Of a DNA stretch of 64,000 nt, positions 11,290-23,770 are shown in pieces (the stretch's first letter is position 1; every line of letters starts with the position of its first letter). This DNA is from Heliocidaris tuberculata. Lineage: Eukaryota; Echinodermata; Echinoidea; Camarodonta; Echinometridae. Under the pieces are notes generated by a model. That model was given only the letters and a program-made list of their open reading frames with translations. It made no database searches and was not told the DNA's origin. Position numbers and translations under genes: made by a program. The stretch is taken from positions 20,823,917-20,887,916 of the forward strand of contig CM046832.1 of the NCBI GenBank assembly GCA_025618425.1, read 5' to 3'.

Positions 11290-11763
11290 GTATGTTTGTG
11301 TCTTCATAAAGCATTAATGAATAAGGTCTCGTATTTATCTACTCCAAGGTCTATGAGAGAGGATGAATTTAATTGATTCATTTTCTCTTCCTATGGGGGC
11401 TCTGAAGGCAAGATTGCAGAAGGACAGGGCTGTTTTGTGTGTGTTTTTTTTTTTTTTTTTTTTATAACACAACACATAGCAACAAATACTCAATACAACA
11501 CATTGAATTAAAGCTAAAATGCAAATGAAATATGATTTTTGTTAAAAGGGGAATCTTATTTTACACCTTCTTGAATAGAACACAGTTGCGAATAGCATGG
11601 TATTATTGTAAACATACCTTTCACTCAAGTAATTTGAATTTAATGTATTAGCATTACAGAAGGAATGCATTATTGTGATTACTAAGAATACACCTAGATG
11701 TAGGGGGCCTACATACAATGAATAAAATATAGCCAATTTGGTCATACACACCCTCCCCCCAAA

Positions 11764-11906
11764 AGAAATAAAAAATAAAGATAAATAAATATATAAATAT
11801 GTAATAAAATAAATGAATAAATAAATAAATACAAATAATGATAATGATAATAATGATAATAATGAAATAATAAAATAAATAGATAAATAAATAAATAAAT
11901 AAAAAT
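11764..11906. repeat. (ATAA)n / (AAT)n-rich simple repeat
   Basis: Runs of AAATAAAT, then ATAATGATAAT, then again ATAAATAAAT over about 140 bases. Confidence 0.85.
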
Positions 11907-12295
11907 AAGATAGAATGGTTCACGGTATCATAAACAAGTATATCAGATGGTATTCTTATTGTTCCTAAATTCAATTTCATTATTCCTATATATAGCTTCT
12001 GTCTAGCCTCTAGTCAGCAGAATTAAGGATGGGTAACCTTGTTTTGTATTTAGATACAAATACAATTTGCACGCTTCCTGCCATTAAGAACTGTTTCTTT
12101 AAACCAAAGAGTTAAAGCCCCCAGTATTCTCATTAGTCTATAATTGGTCCTGCCTCTAGGTAGTACCCATGTAGTTCCGGGCTTCATGTCAGTACCCTTC
12201 GGTCCCAGTCATTCAATAATGAGTAAGTCACCTTGATAGTTAAGGTCATATCATGATCATCTGTAAGTCCATGGGATGTTATGACTGAGGAGAAG

Positions 12296-12688
12296 TTAAA
12301 GACAAAGTTGAGTTCTGGTCATGTGATTACTTTGTTAAAGAAACTGTCTGAAAGCAGTTGGGAAAGGTGGGTCATTTCTACATAAGAGTTGGTGTATATC
12401 GCAAGGTTTTGGAATCATTAAAATCAGATAAGAAATTGACCCAGTCTTGCTGAAAAGTACATGCACTGCACACAGAAATGGGTATATGGGACTGCACATA
12501 GATGTGGCATGAATGTTCGGTCTGACCACTTAAGCTATTTTTCGTCATATTTTTAATATAAGGGCATTTGAAGAGCAGTCCTTTTCAGGGGACATTTCTA
12601 CAATGGTGTTCTTCCAAACTGACATAAAAGGAATGAGAAAGCTCCGTTATTATTTTTCATCTTTCCCAGAACTCGACCTTCTCTTTAA
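12296..12688 (-). mobile_element. TTAA family B MITE, copy 3 (reverse orientation)
   Basis: TTAA at 12296-12299 and 12685-12688. Read on the minus strand it begins TTAAAGAGAAGGTCGAGTTC and ends with the family right end. It is the only one of the clear copies in this orientation. Confidence 0.88.
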
Positions 12689-13259
12689 ACAGTGAAACAT
12701 TGTGTTGAGGAAATGCAGACATGCAGGAATGTCTCTTGATATGAAGATCATTTTGTGAAGAAGATAATGACTTTCTTATCAAAGAACACCAGTCGATCTG
12801 CTTAGAAATGATGACCTATGAATTCATTTAAGCAAACGCTAAATGAACATGTTTTTAGACTGAAGATTTTAATGGAAATCATGATACTTATGGTGCTTGA
12901 AAGTTATTAGATATCCTTTTATTACCAAGCTCTTTTTGATGACATAAATCAAATTATTTCAAACTCGAAACACTTTTCATAGTATGTTTACTATCTATAT
13001 GGCATGGATATATTCATATAAGAAGTCATAGAAGTTGTTATGGAACAAGGTTTCCATATAACTTGTGGTCATCTTTCTTTGTTGTTCATTCAGTAGACCA
13101 GTATCTGAAGATAAGTTTAATTACTTAGGGGACCTTGCATAGAGCTTATGTTTATCTGCCCACAGATGAAAATTTTGAACTAAAAACTTGCAGAATCTTA
13201 CATTCTAATATACAGGATGAACACAAATGTAGACTCCCAATATCAAAACCCACCATGTT
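12689..13259. other. no gene seen
   Basis: AT-rich sequence with no repeat or coding signal noted. Confidence 0.5.
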
Positions 13260-13260
13260 A

Positions 13261-13375
13261 CTATCTCTCTCTCCCAATCTCTCTGTCTGTCTGTCTCTCT
13301 CTTTCTCACTCTCTGTGTCTGTCTCTGTCTCTCTGTCTCTTTCTCTCTTTTTTATTCTCTTACTCTCACTTTCTT
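13261..13375 (+). repeat. degenerate (TC)n/(TCTG)n tract
   Basis: CTCTCTCT with interspersed CTGTCTGTCTGTC over about 115 bases. Confidence 0.85.
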
Positions 13376-14259
13376 CGCCGTCCTAGCTGAGCAGGTGATT
13401 TTAGCTGCATCACACCTTGTGGCGATGAACTTCATAATTCAATTAAAACATGGGATTGCCTATTCTACCACCATGGTCACCGTCTCATTGGACTGTTTAC
13501 CTGTTGGAGGCGATTAGCTTGATTGTCTCATCTTAAGTTTTGACAGCGAGTCTCACCATAGCAGATTCTTTTGTCTGGTGTGTTAGCACATATAGAAAGC
13601 ACTGCTTCTTCGGTCACTCTTTAACCCATAGCCTACAGGAACCTGGTGGTCTCTGTAATGACAGAATTCAGGAGACAACAGGTTAATGTCCTATGTTTTG
13701 GGAGCTGGGATTTGAAATGGGTTGAAGAATTCCTATTATTTTGTTTATCCTTTGTGTTGTTTATATTGCAAGAAATTACTCAACTGCATAAGCCTGGTGT
13801 TTATGCATAAGTTACATGAATCCATTTTACTATGTAACATCAGAGATAGTACTTTGAGTCGATGGAAGAAAGATGTGTATATATTTGTGTGAGTACGTTT
13901 AAGAGAAAGAAGATATAGGTGTGAGGAGGGTAGCCAGGTAGATATAACAGAGATGCAACAAAAGTGAGACTTGGGGAGAAGAAAAATGAGAGGGAGAAAG
14001 AGGAAAATAATGTATATAAAGGATTTTACAAAGATAAAAGAGAGAGAGAGAAAAAAAAATGATGTAGACAACAACAAAAAACCTGTCATTCTAGCTTGAG
14101 TAAGTGTTCCACTTTTGAAACACTTAGAAATAGATCAGATATTTTAAAGAAGAAAATGAAACAGCGTGTGATAAAATGATTACAAAAAAAAATCAAGTGT
14201 ATGGCACTGTTGAATAATGAAAAATTATGAAATGATTGAGCATAGGAAGGCCATTATAA

Positions 14260-14320
14260 CGTGATAAACGTGATATGCACTATACAAGAACGGTTTATTA
14301 TTATCATTATTATTATCAAG
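14260..14320 (+). mobile_element. diverged L2-type 3' tail
   Basis: AACGTGATATGCACTATACA followed by an ATT/ATC repeat, resembling a degraded version of the L2 tail. Confidence 0.4.
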
Positions 14321-16119
14321 GCAGGCTGGGTAATTGTTGTTTCACCATTGAAAGGACAGTGAAATAAAGAACAAAATAGGAATCATTAGAAGACAAGTAT
14401 AATCAGCAAACAATTATGATCAGACAGAAAAACAAGGTATATAAAAAAAGAGTGGAGAGAGAGAGAGAGAGAGAGAGAGAAAGTGAGAAACATAATTTTG
14501 CAGTATGCACTGTGAAGTGACCTTAAATAACCTCTATTATTGGAGCAGAATAGCAGCCAGCCTTGTCTGATACTCCATAACAAGCCGATTGACCTCAGAA
14601 TCTAGTCCAGTCTGATACACTTTGGGTGTGGTGTCTGGGCGATCTTCTGATTGGTCATATGACATGAGTAGCACTGGGGCACAAGAATGGAGCGCAGCGC
14701 CACGTTCAATCTTTTTTCTCCTGTCCATCTGTTATGATTGAGTGCTTACAAATGAAAGTGTTCTGATTTCTAGCACTGCCTTGTGAGAAACGTATGGAGG
14801 ATGCTTGATGCACTGATGAAGGGGGCTGACCACTTCGGGTGTGCAGTTTCACTTTGGAAAAATCTGAAAATTTCTTAGAAGTTGAAATACCTATATGAAC
14901 GTATGTGTTCATTATTAAGATCAGAACACAATTTTTCATATCTTTATCGGCTGAAATATCCCATCCCACTACTGTCTACAGTCCTTGGTCGTTAACATGC
15001 TCCACGATATTTTACCACATTACATTCTCATGTCCAGAGCAACTTTTATTTATATATTTGCAATTTCTATATAACTATGTCCCTTGTTATCTGTTTCAAA
15101 TACTATTATATTTATGTATGTTATCTGTTGAACTGTACATCTCTATGTTCGGCCCTGCTTGATTGAATTCATTGTACTGGGCCATATACGTTATATTGCA
15201 GTTTGTCTGTTTACGAATCTAATAAATGATATAATTATATAAAATCAGAAAAATTCAATTTTTTCCAAGTTTAAATATGAACTATACAAAATTCTCTTAT
15301 TTCATTGTCTTCATGTTCTTCCATTGTTCGCAAAACCATTTATAATGGTCAGGCCTTTGGCAATACAGATATACTGATTAAAGGTGCATTTTAGACAATG
15401 ATACACTTCCCAAAGGAAAATATGCTGACTTTCATAAGACAATGTTTTATCTCTAAGGCTAAGATTTGCCACTCTTTCTATAGCATATCTCCTTAGTATT
15501 CATGAATTCAGTTGTGTCGTTATACACATTAAAGCTGATCATTTCCCCTACACGATCGTTACTTTCTACCATATGTTTGACAATGTAATTTGCAGGCTCA
15601 GAAGACTGTAATTAGATTTTAGAATTTGCATAAAACCAGCAGGCGAGAACGCTGCAGACATGATACGAGAAAGGAAAGATTCAATATTGTCTGCTGTCGA
15701 TCCGATAAGAAAACCGCAAGTATCGTAATAAAAGATTTTGTAAGTATCATTTCCTAATTCTAGATAATGTTGATCACAGATACACCAATCTGTCGCCTTT
15801 TTTTTTTTGCAGATGCTTGTGGAAATTGACTTACCATGTAGACTGCATAATGATGACTACTGCAGATACACCTTTAAGAAAAATCTATGTTGCTAATATC
15901 GGAAGAGGTATACAATAAGGAAAGAAGTGCATTTCCTCCATTTTCATTTATAGCTTTTGCAAATGTTTTTACTATCAAGTAATGTCTGAGTAACTCCACA
16001 ACTGGACCTTGCATGTCCTTAAAGATATGTTCAGCAGATTATGGAAGAAAATGTAAAAAGATAGAAGCTGCAGAAGAAAATATGAAATAGGAGTTAATAT
16101 GGGATTATCAGATGAATGG

Positions 16120-16280
16120 AAGAAGAAGAAATAATGGAAGTAAAAGAAGGAGCAGGAGGAGGATTAGAGGATGAGAAGGAAGAAGAAGAAAGAATAGAAA
16201 ATTAAAGAAGAAGAAGAAGAAGAAGAGGAAAAGGAGGAGGAGAAGTAGAAGTAGAAATATGAGAAGGAGAAAGAGATATA
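16120..16280 (+). repeat. purine (GAA/AGG) tract
   Basis: About 160 bases almost entirely of A and G, mostly GAA and AGG triplets. The leucine/phenylalanine-rich frame on the opposite strand is an artefact of it. Confidence 0.85.
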
Positions 16281-17598
16281 GAGATTGCCCGATGGATGAG
16301 AGTGTTGTCAAACTTTATTAGGCTTTTAGTAACTTGTAAATGAACTTACAATCACGTGCCCTTGCACATGTCATGTAAAGTGCATGGAAGAAGCAGAAAT
16401 CTACCCAATTATTCTGTGGGTAATTTTAGCACCCTGCTTCAGAGAATGCTTTCAAAAATAGAAATTGTTGCAGAAAGTGATTGGTTATTAATACTGTAGG
16501 GAATTATGGGATCAGACAGTATAGGGCGAAGGGAGTTAGAGGTATTATACTGTATAATAATTTATTATTATTATACAGTATATAATATATTATATTAACG
16601 CTGTCATACCCACACAACATATGGCATATGATTATTTGTTGATTTTTAACAGAAGTTCAGTAAAGTTTGAGTTGATTTAGATAGTACATAAGTCAAATAT
16701 AGGTCAAAATATAGGATTCTTGATGTCTACTGTTATCTTTAATGATACACTTCATCATATTTTCAAAGAAATTAAATAGCTACATATTTCATATATTTTT
16801 GTATTTTATTGTCTTGATTCCATTCCATTTTCATAATACATCACAGTATATCAACCTGCCCCTCCCCTCCCCTCCATGATGCACAAAGAGAATATATTAC
16901 TTACTTGTGAAATGTGTACTTGTTACTTCTGTACTTTTTACTTAGGTGAATGATTTGTTTTTCATGCAATAACATAAAACTTGATATATATATTCATTTT
17001 CCTTGAATACACTACCAAACACCTATAATACTGACAAAATTGTTATTCACTGTCATCGATAGTGCTTTGATGTAGATCAGCTTTCCACTTATCAAGTCTA
17101 CTAAGGCTCCTATTCTCTTTGCTCTATTTCAGAGGCAAGTAGTACATGCCCAAAGTTCAATCAGCAAAAGGTGATAGCCAATATTGTCAGGAGCACCAGT
17201 CATGTCAATATGATTTACGTAGGATAATACATTCTCAGGGCAAAACTTTTTTAAAAAGAAATTAATTGATGTTTTTGTGTATCAGAAAGGTATACTAATA
17301 CATGTATATACTGTTTTAAAATACCTTAATCTTATTTCTTTGTGCCTGGATTTGTGACAAAGAAAAGAATTATATTGCAGGAAATAAATTTTGATGAGGG
17401 GAGGATTCAAAGGGGTAAAAAAAAGAGTATATTTTTAGAATCCTGATTATTTGTTGTAAAGAAATTGGAACATCTGACTTTCGAGAAGTGAACATTTTTC
17501 TGTAATTTTTATGTTAATTGAAATATGATACACATTACAAACATAAATTGTTAGTAGATACAGATATTAAGTGAAATTATTAACATAACGTCTGTTTG

Positions 17599-17654
17599 GA
17601 GCCAGAAGGGCGTTAACTCTGTGTTAAAGTATAGAGTTAACGCCCTTCTGGCTC
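17599..17654. repeat. perfect 22-bp-arm hairpin repeat, copy 2
   Basis: The left arm 17599-17620 (GAGCCAGAAGGGCGTTAA...) is the exact reverse complement of the right arm 17633-17654, separated by a 12-base loop at 17621-17632. The same hairpin starts the window at 1-51. It may be a small foldback transposon or a folded RNA; function unknown. Confidence 0.9.
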
Positions 17655-17945
17655 TCAGCAGATGATAATACAGTGTGACACAAGCTTATTAACATTATTA
17701 TATCAGCTTGAGCATATTGAATAAATGGCAGATTACAATGACATTAATTTATAAAGTATACATCTCATTGACAACCAAAGAGGCATCTGTGGTCAGAAAT
17801 GTGATAATTTTTTAAAATCATTATTCAACATGTGGGTACTTCAAGAAAAACACAGTTTTCATCAAATCAGTTGACTTACTTTGTAACTCTGATTTAAAGA
17901 AATGCTCATCTTAATTTGAATTAGAAAATCTGCTATTCATGAGAT

Positions 17946-18318
17946 TAGAAGGATAGAGTTCTGGGAAAGATTAAAAATAATTTGTGAGCTTTCTCATTCT
18001 TTTTATGTTAGTTTGGAAGATTATCATAGTAGAAATGTCCCCAGAAAAGGCTTGCTCTTCAAATGCCCTCACATTCAAAATATGACAAGAAACAGCTGAA
18101 ATGGGCCGAACATTTGTGTGTAGTCCCATATACCCATTTCTGTGTGCAGTGCATGTGACTCTAGGCAGGATTGAGTCAATTTCTTACCATTTTGGTGATT
18201 CCAAATCATTACAGCATACACCAATTCTTATGTGCTATATAATCAACCTTTCCCGATCACTTTGAGACAGTTTCTTTCACAATTCAATGGCATGACCAGA
18301 ACTCAACTTTATCTTTCA
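17946..18318 (+). mobile_element. TTAA family B MITE, copy 4
   Basis: Internal sequence closely matches the copy at 9960 (GAGTTCTGGGAAAGATTAAA, TAGTCCCATATACCC, CCAGAACTCAACTTTATC). Both terminal TTAA sites have decayed; the right one reads TTCA. Confidence 0.85.
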
Positions 18319-19158
18319 TGCCATTGCCATGATTCTACGGCTCAGAAAAAAAGAGGTGAAAATGGGTGAGGGGGAAAATGTAGTGATTGCCAAACACTTA
18401 AACCGTTTACTCATCTCTGAATTCACTTTCAAGGAGGAGGAGAAGGAGGCACTCTTAAAAAGATGGTGGCATAATCAAACTCAGGGGGATGCCCAAAGTA
18501 GATGGTATTATATTTCTTTGTCTACTGACCATTCAGTCTCATCGCCCTGGCAAACTGCAATGGCCAGATGGAGGGGTCAATGAGGTGCCCTACTTCTGGT
18601 CATCATCTTCCTTGCATTGCTAGGCCTCCATCTTCTTTTCTTTTAAAAATGAAGAGAGGGAAATGTAAACAAAAGTATTATATTTCATTCATTCACTCTC
18701 CTGTCCATGTGACCACTGAAAATTCAAACAAAATAGCTGCAAAAAATATATATGTGTACCATTTTGTATTCTTGAGCTTTGATGCAGAATTCATCAACAT
18801 TTTCATGGACAGCGAAATGTACAAGGAAAAATACAGAATTATATAGTATCCTCCCAGGATAAATATTTGAGTAGCTAAATAAAAATTTTTGAAAAATCTA
18901 TAAATATTTGCCAAATTTTTAATATCCAAGATAATCAAAAGATTATCTTATATTTTCACATCGTAATTCATTTGACTTGAACTCTTCAGTGTGGTTTTCC
19001 AAACATTGAATATAACTTCATTAATGGTTAATAGCAAATTTGATTCATCAAATATCCCACTGTGTCCCTTTTCTTCTAATGTCTAATCAGTAATTGCACA
19101 CTTTGATTTTACCAGAAAATTAAGGTAATATTGCATGGACAGTATTCTCCAAAGTTTA
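18319..19158. other. no gene confirmed
   Basis: An open stretch at 18329-18583 has no splice acceptor or recognisable domain. The rest is AT-rich. Confidence 0.45.
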
Positions 19159-19193
19159 CCCCCCCCCCCCCAAAAAAAAAAAAAAAAAAAAAA
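19159..19193 (+). repeat. C-run plus A-run
   Basis: About 12 C followed by about 21 A. Confidence 0.9.
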
Positions 19194-21659
19194 TTGTCAG
19201 AAAAGGCTGCAGGAAATTACTAGAAGTACATTGAATAGCTTTGTAGACCATATTATGTTGGAAAAAAATTATAGTGTAGGCTATAAATGGATTACACATA
19301 ACTTCTTAGTCATGTCAAGAACAAAGAAAAGAACTATAAGAACTTGATTCTATCTAGTGTCCTAGGATTTACTCTTCTTCAGATTTGAAAGGGAATAGTG
19401 TAAAGTAGGCTTAAACATGCCAAGAGCTAACCAAACTTCCAAGAATGACTTTATTAGGAAGTTCCATCTGAACTTGAGGGAAAGAGGGCGAAAAGTGACT
19501 GCACTCTGAGCCGGGCCATTCTGCAAAGTCATCTCACCATTTCAACACCCTTCTGGAAGACTCGTCTCTGATTTCAAGCCCGTGGAATTCGTCATAATTA
19601 GGGCACCCGCCAAAATTTTGAGTTTGCCGTAGAAGGAGGCCAGGGGGTTTATTACCATGACAGATGACTATTGGCATTCCACAAATGAACTAACAATGTC
19701 AGGATCATCTTTCTTGTCTGCAACGACTTCTTCAGGTTAATGACAGATGAATCCTACACCGAGCGCTCCCTGTATCTGTGTATGTCTACCAGTCTCTCTA
19801 GAAGTAGGTCAATTTTAATAATGATCAATGTGTATTCACCTATTAAAAGCCTAAAACCTCGCAAGATTTTCTATCTTTCAGATGGACTGGTTTCAAAATG
19901 AGCATATTCTGTGGAACACTTTTGGGGTAGCTGATTTCGGAAAGTGCCCCAGAAGAAAACCATAGCTTATCCTCAAGCAGCATTGACAGACAGGCAATGA
20001 CATTCCGTAGATACTCATGACATCTTCTCTTACTGTATCACATTTCCTCTTTTCTTATTTTAGAATGGGTGTCGTATTTTACAGAGAATCTTCTACATGT
20101 GAGGTTGAGGAAAAGGTTAATTTCGATAACCTGATGCCAAAGAATTTGAGCATCATAACCATAAATGGCCATTTGGGGAAGTTGATGTAGGGGTCATGCA
20201 GAGTACATAATGAAATTGTATATGCAAAAATGACTTTGAGTTTAGACTTTGATTTACGATCATGTTGGGAAGAGCTACATAGCAAGGAATGACTCAGTAA
20301 AATTTAAATATTCGATTTTCATCACACACAAATCAGCAGAGTGCTGTATACCCCGGTACCCTAGCTTCTTTCTATCTTTATCCTTTTGTTTATTATGTAG
20401 ATAGTGTGGTTTTTTCTGTATCACTTTATTACTTCTCTTTGTATCTTTTTCTTTCTCTGAGTCCTTCAACTGATAACTACCCTCAACATTGAAATGTATG
20501 TTTAGTTCAGTAATTAATCACTGTCTGCTGAGTATACACAACAGAAAGAAAAACTGTAAGAAAACTGATGGATTTTCCGCTTGTTTGATTTTTCATTCAT
20601 GCTTTTCACCACACTTTCCCATTTGTATGATGAATAATCAAGAGTATTTATCCAGGGACCTGGATGACCTCTTGCCCTCTCTCATCGTTGTAACACAATC
20701 CCAATGACCATTTGCACTTGAGAGGATAATGGAGCTCAAATACAAAGAGAAATGCGCAGTTGAAATCACATCTCTCGTGTCAACACAATCTCATAAAAGG
20801 CAAGCGTCGATACGAGCCCAAGCAATGCAAGCACGCGCATTGCTACTTGAAGCCATGCTGAGAGATGAGCATTAAGATTTTTTCCCGCCACGCGAGGCAA
20901 TGTTTGCTTTGCCAGGGCCCCCGAGTTCGTGCCCCAGTTTCTCCCCCTACTACAGGACATCAAGTTACTCTTGATATGGCGATTGACCATGACTTGAACC
21001 TGAAATCTACCCCACTCTACCTCCCGTTGGCCCCCATCCTCAACCCATTAATTCGCTTTACTAAGTATTGTTGTGTGTTATGCACTCAATCCACATTCAT
21101 GTAGTTCCCCCTATCTTCCATGTAAAGCGAATCGATACAATAATACCTTAGCATAGTTTGATGAATATGGGAATTCCCCATCTCTTTTTCTTCATTGACC
21201 CATCTAGCCCGTACGAGGAATCGTACTCGAGATATGAAATGAGGAAGATGGTCTCCAGGAAGTATCTCAGATGGATTAATGAGCATTTCCAGCTATTAGT
21301 CAGTATAAAAGATACTATCACTTGTGTATACTTGGCAAAGGGACAGAGAAGGTAATTATCTTCTATGTAAATAATAACAATAATGGCAAAGATTCACACG
21401 CTCCGGAAGAGGATACTTCAAAGTTTTCTTTTGTAACAAAGTTTAATAGGTAAGACTCGGTGGTTTTTCAGACATTCCTTTGATTTATAAACTGGCAGAT
21501 ATTGTATGACAAGATCAAAGCCAAATTGCATAATTTATCATTTTTCCCATATTAATTCAATGTTAAGGAAAATTCTGATTGAGATTTGAAAAGGTTTGAT
21601 GGTTTATTTCACCTGACTGCTACTAAGAAAGCATGTGTATGCCTGTAAGTAAGCAACCA
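19194..21659. other. no gene seen; mixed-composition unique sequence
   Basis: Apparently repeat-free. The part from about 19430 to 20000 is less AT-rich than its surroundings and has no inverted-repeat ends, so it could include conserved non-coding sequence. That is inference only. Confidence 0.4.
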
Positions 21660-21790
21660 GGGGACTGACAGCTTTAAGTCCTCTCCGAGGGACTTGGTCA
21701 TGAGGATTAGTGCCTTACCAAAGGCCTCTAGTGCATCAACTCGGTTTCAAAAATGGGTCCTCCCTGTTACGAGACCACTAATCTAGCACT
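21660..21790 (-). mobile_element. tRNA-Thr-like SINE fragment, copy 1
   Basis: On the minus strand the head reads GTGGTCTCGTAACAGGG, with an anticodon-loop-like CTCGTAA (Thr CGT type), then a weak B-box-like TTTTTGAAACC. A tail follows with AAGGCACTAATCCTCATGA and CAAGTCCCTC. The body is shared with 59450-59571. Confidence 0.5.
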
Positions 21791-22562
21791 ATTTAAGAAT
21801 ATGAAATTTAATATTTGAAAAGTAAACTTTTTACTTGACTAAATTCAATACATCTTTGTGTCCACAAGACAAGTGTTTACCTTTTTTTCAGTAATGTCTG
21901 GGGCCTTGGGGGCTAAGTAGTTCTCCCCCCCCCCCACGACAGTATTTTTAATGGTATTGCTATCAGCTTTCTAGTGCTCTAAAAGACGAGGTTTTACCAT
22001 TCCATTGATATTGATTATACCTGAAACTATACCTGATAATTTATAGTTAGACCTTGTACCAAACAGCAACATCCTTGAATATTGTTATAAGAAATATTGT
22101 TAAACGATTTTAAGAAACAATGTGTGATTGATTTTACATACATGAATTACATTCACAAATTCAAAACTGATACAATTACACACAATGGAGAGTTCAACAC
22201 GTTCCACCCCTCAAGCTTGATCTGACCCCTTCTTCACCCCTTCCTCACCCCCTATTCACCCCATATTACACCCCTATGGGTGTTTGGATTGTAAAAGGGT
22301 GTTCTTATTGTTCCAAGCTGATGGAAGTTCTAATGGTGCTGACCCAATGCATGCATATTCATCAATATATTTTCTCCTCACAGTATACAAATATGCCTCA
22401 AAGTCCTTCGTATGAATATTATTTAACAAGATACGATTTGTATGAACAATGTTGAAATATGTATTAAGCAAATTACAAAATTCTTGACGCAAATTCCAGT
22501 CACATTTATTATTTATTAGACTGAATAAGCAATCCTCATGGCAGCTACCATATAGTAGCCAT
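21791..22562. other. no gene seen
   Basis: AT-rich, with a C run near 21927-21937 and a short CACCCC-rich patch at about 22205-22275. Confidence 0.5.
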
Positions 22563-22720
22563 CAGGGGCGGATCCAGGATTTTTCGAAGGAGGGGGCACA
22601 TTGCCATAAAACTACACAATAAAGCAGGCAATTTTTTTTATTGTGTACTTCAGGTATGCCAGTTGGGTTTCAAAGGGGGGGGGCATGGGCCAGTTTCCCC
22701 CCTATGTAGATCTGCCACTG
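22563..22720. mobile_element. hAT-type MITE, copy 1
   Basis: 158 bp, CAGGGGCGGATCCAGGAT at the left and TAGATCTGCCACTG at the right (reverse complement CAGTGGCAGATCTA). An exact 8-bp direct repeat GTAGCCAT lies at 22555-22562 and 22721-22728. CAGGG-type ends with an 8-bp duplication fit the hAT superfamily. No transposase is encoded. Confidence 0.9.
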
Positions 22721-22867
22721 GTAGCCATGATGAGTGCATGGGGACAATTTCAAGCAACTTTCCTGACTTTGTCTGTAGGAAGGTGTGAAAAAGTACCCCT
22801 CCCCTCCTTCATGTCTGCATTTAACTGCATGAACTGGGACATGTACTCATACCACAGAGACTTACCC

Positions 22868-23263
22868 CCTGTTCAAACTACCTAAATTCATTGTATACTA
22901 GAATCGTATAGCTGTATGATAAGTGATTAAATTTTCAGTCTGCACATCATATAAAGAAACGTTGTATGACAAAACGTTGTATAGCGAAATGCATGTTTGA
23001 GCATAATTTAAAAACTCTGTAAAGAATCAGCATGAACTTCGTATCATAAGAGAATCGTATAACTGGGCAGGATTTATTCGTGTGTCCAATTGGAATTTGT
23101 GTCCTAGACATAACCTGATACAAAACATATGGTGTCAGCTGACTTCCCCAAACCTGTTTCTGTATAAGATGTTGTAGTCTGTACACTCCTTTCGCGAATC
23201 ATGATTCTTTATACGACGTTTCTTTATACGAGTCTCGTATAACTTTCCTGTAGTGTGAACAGG
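22868..23263. mobile_element. inverted-repeat DNA element (CCTGTTCAAACTAC ends)
   Basis: The left end CCTGTTCAAACTACC pairs with the right end, whose reverse complement is CCTGTTCACACTACAGG. The interior holds several CGTATA/CGTTGTAT phrases in both orientations (for example GAATCGTATAGC and GAGTCTCGTATAAC). About 396 bp, non-coding, with no clear target duplication. Confidence 0.7.
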
Positions 23264-23770
23264 CTATGAGGCAAATGAAAACACAGCCAGTGTTAGCTTT
23301 GTTGGTGGAGTGCCTTTCACCAACTCCTGGAGTTGAAATCAAACATGGCTTTGTTCTAGTCTAGTAACCTTCTTACCATGCCCTGAATGAGTTGATGCCT
23401 TCAGTGACATACGAGTTGATCCCCTTGGCTCCATTTGACCCCTTTCTCAACTCCCCCTAATTTTCTTGCCATCCTCCTCCTCCTCCCACCTCCTCCTCAG
23501 TACTTGCTAGCAGTGAATCATTCCACTTTTTGCAGCCTGGTATCCTTTGTGCTTTGTGATTAAACTTCTTACCCGACACATTTTTTTTTCCTCTTCAATT
23601 TGACTGATTTTTAGTCAGCAGGGTTAGAGGAACTGATACTTTTCAAACTTCCAGTCTTGCCCTCATTCTTGCCCTTAATTTCTGTCCCTGTCTGATTTTC
23701 ATTATCACATATTTTAAAGCTATATTGCAAAGTATAAAACTACTTAAGAGACCTTTGTTGGTAGCTCATG
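23264..23770. other. no gene seen
   Basis: Mixed sequence with a CTCCTC-rich patch near 23475-23500. Confidence 0.45.

Larger units (their letters stand above)
13376..17598. other. no gene seen; small repeats only
   Basis: About 4.2 kb. It holds a diverged L2-type tail (14260-14320, listed separately), a (GA)n run at 14454-14481, a purine-rich GAA/AGG tract at about 16120-16280, and a short AT-rich hairpin at 16546-16582 with ATACTGTATAATAA facing TTATTATTATACAGTAT. No exon is convincing. Confidence 0.5.

Noticed and set aside
10860..11314. Ser/Leu/Pro-rich and Arg/Glu-rich open frames
   Set aside because: Products of the pyrimidine tract at 10899-11289; similar artefacts occur at 28985-29145, 42214-42420 and 47107-47250.
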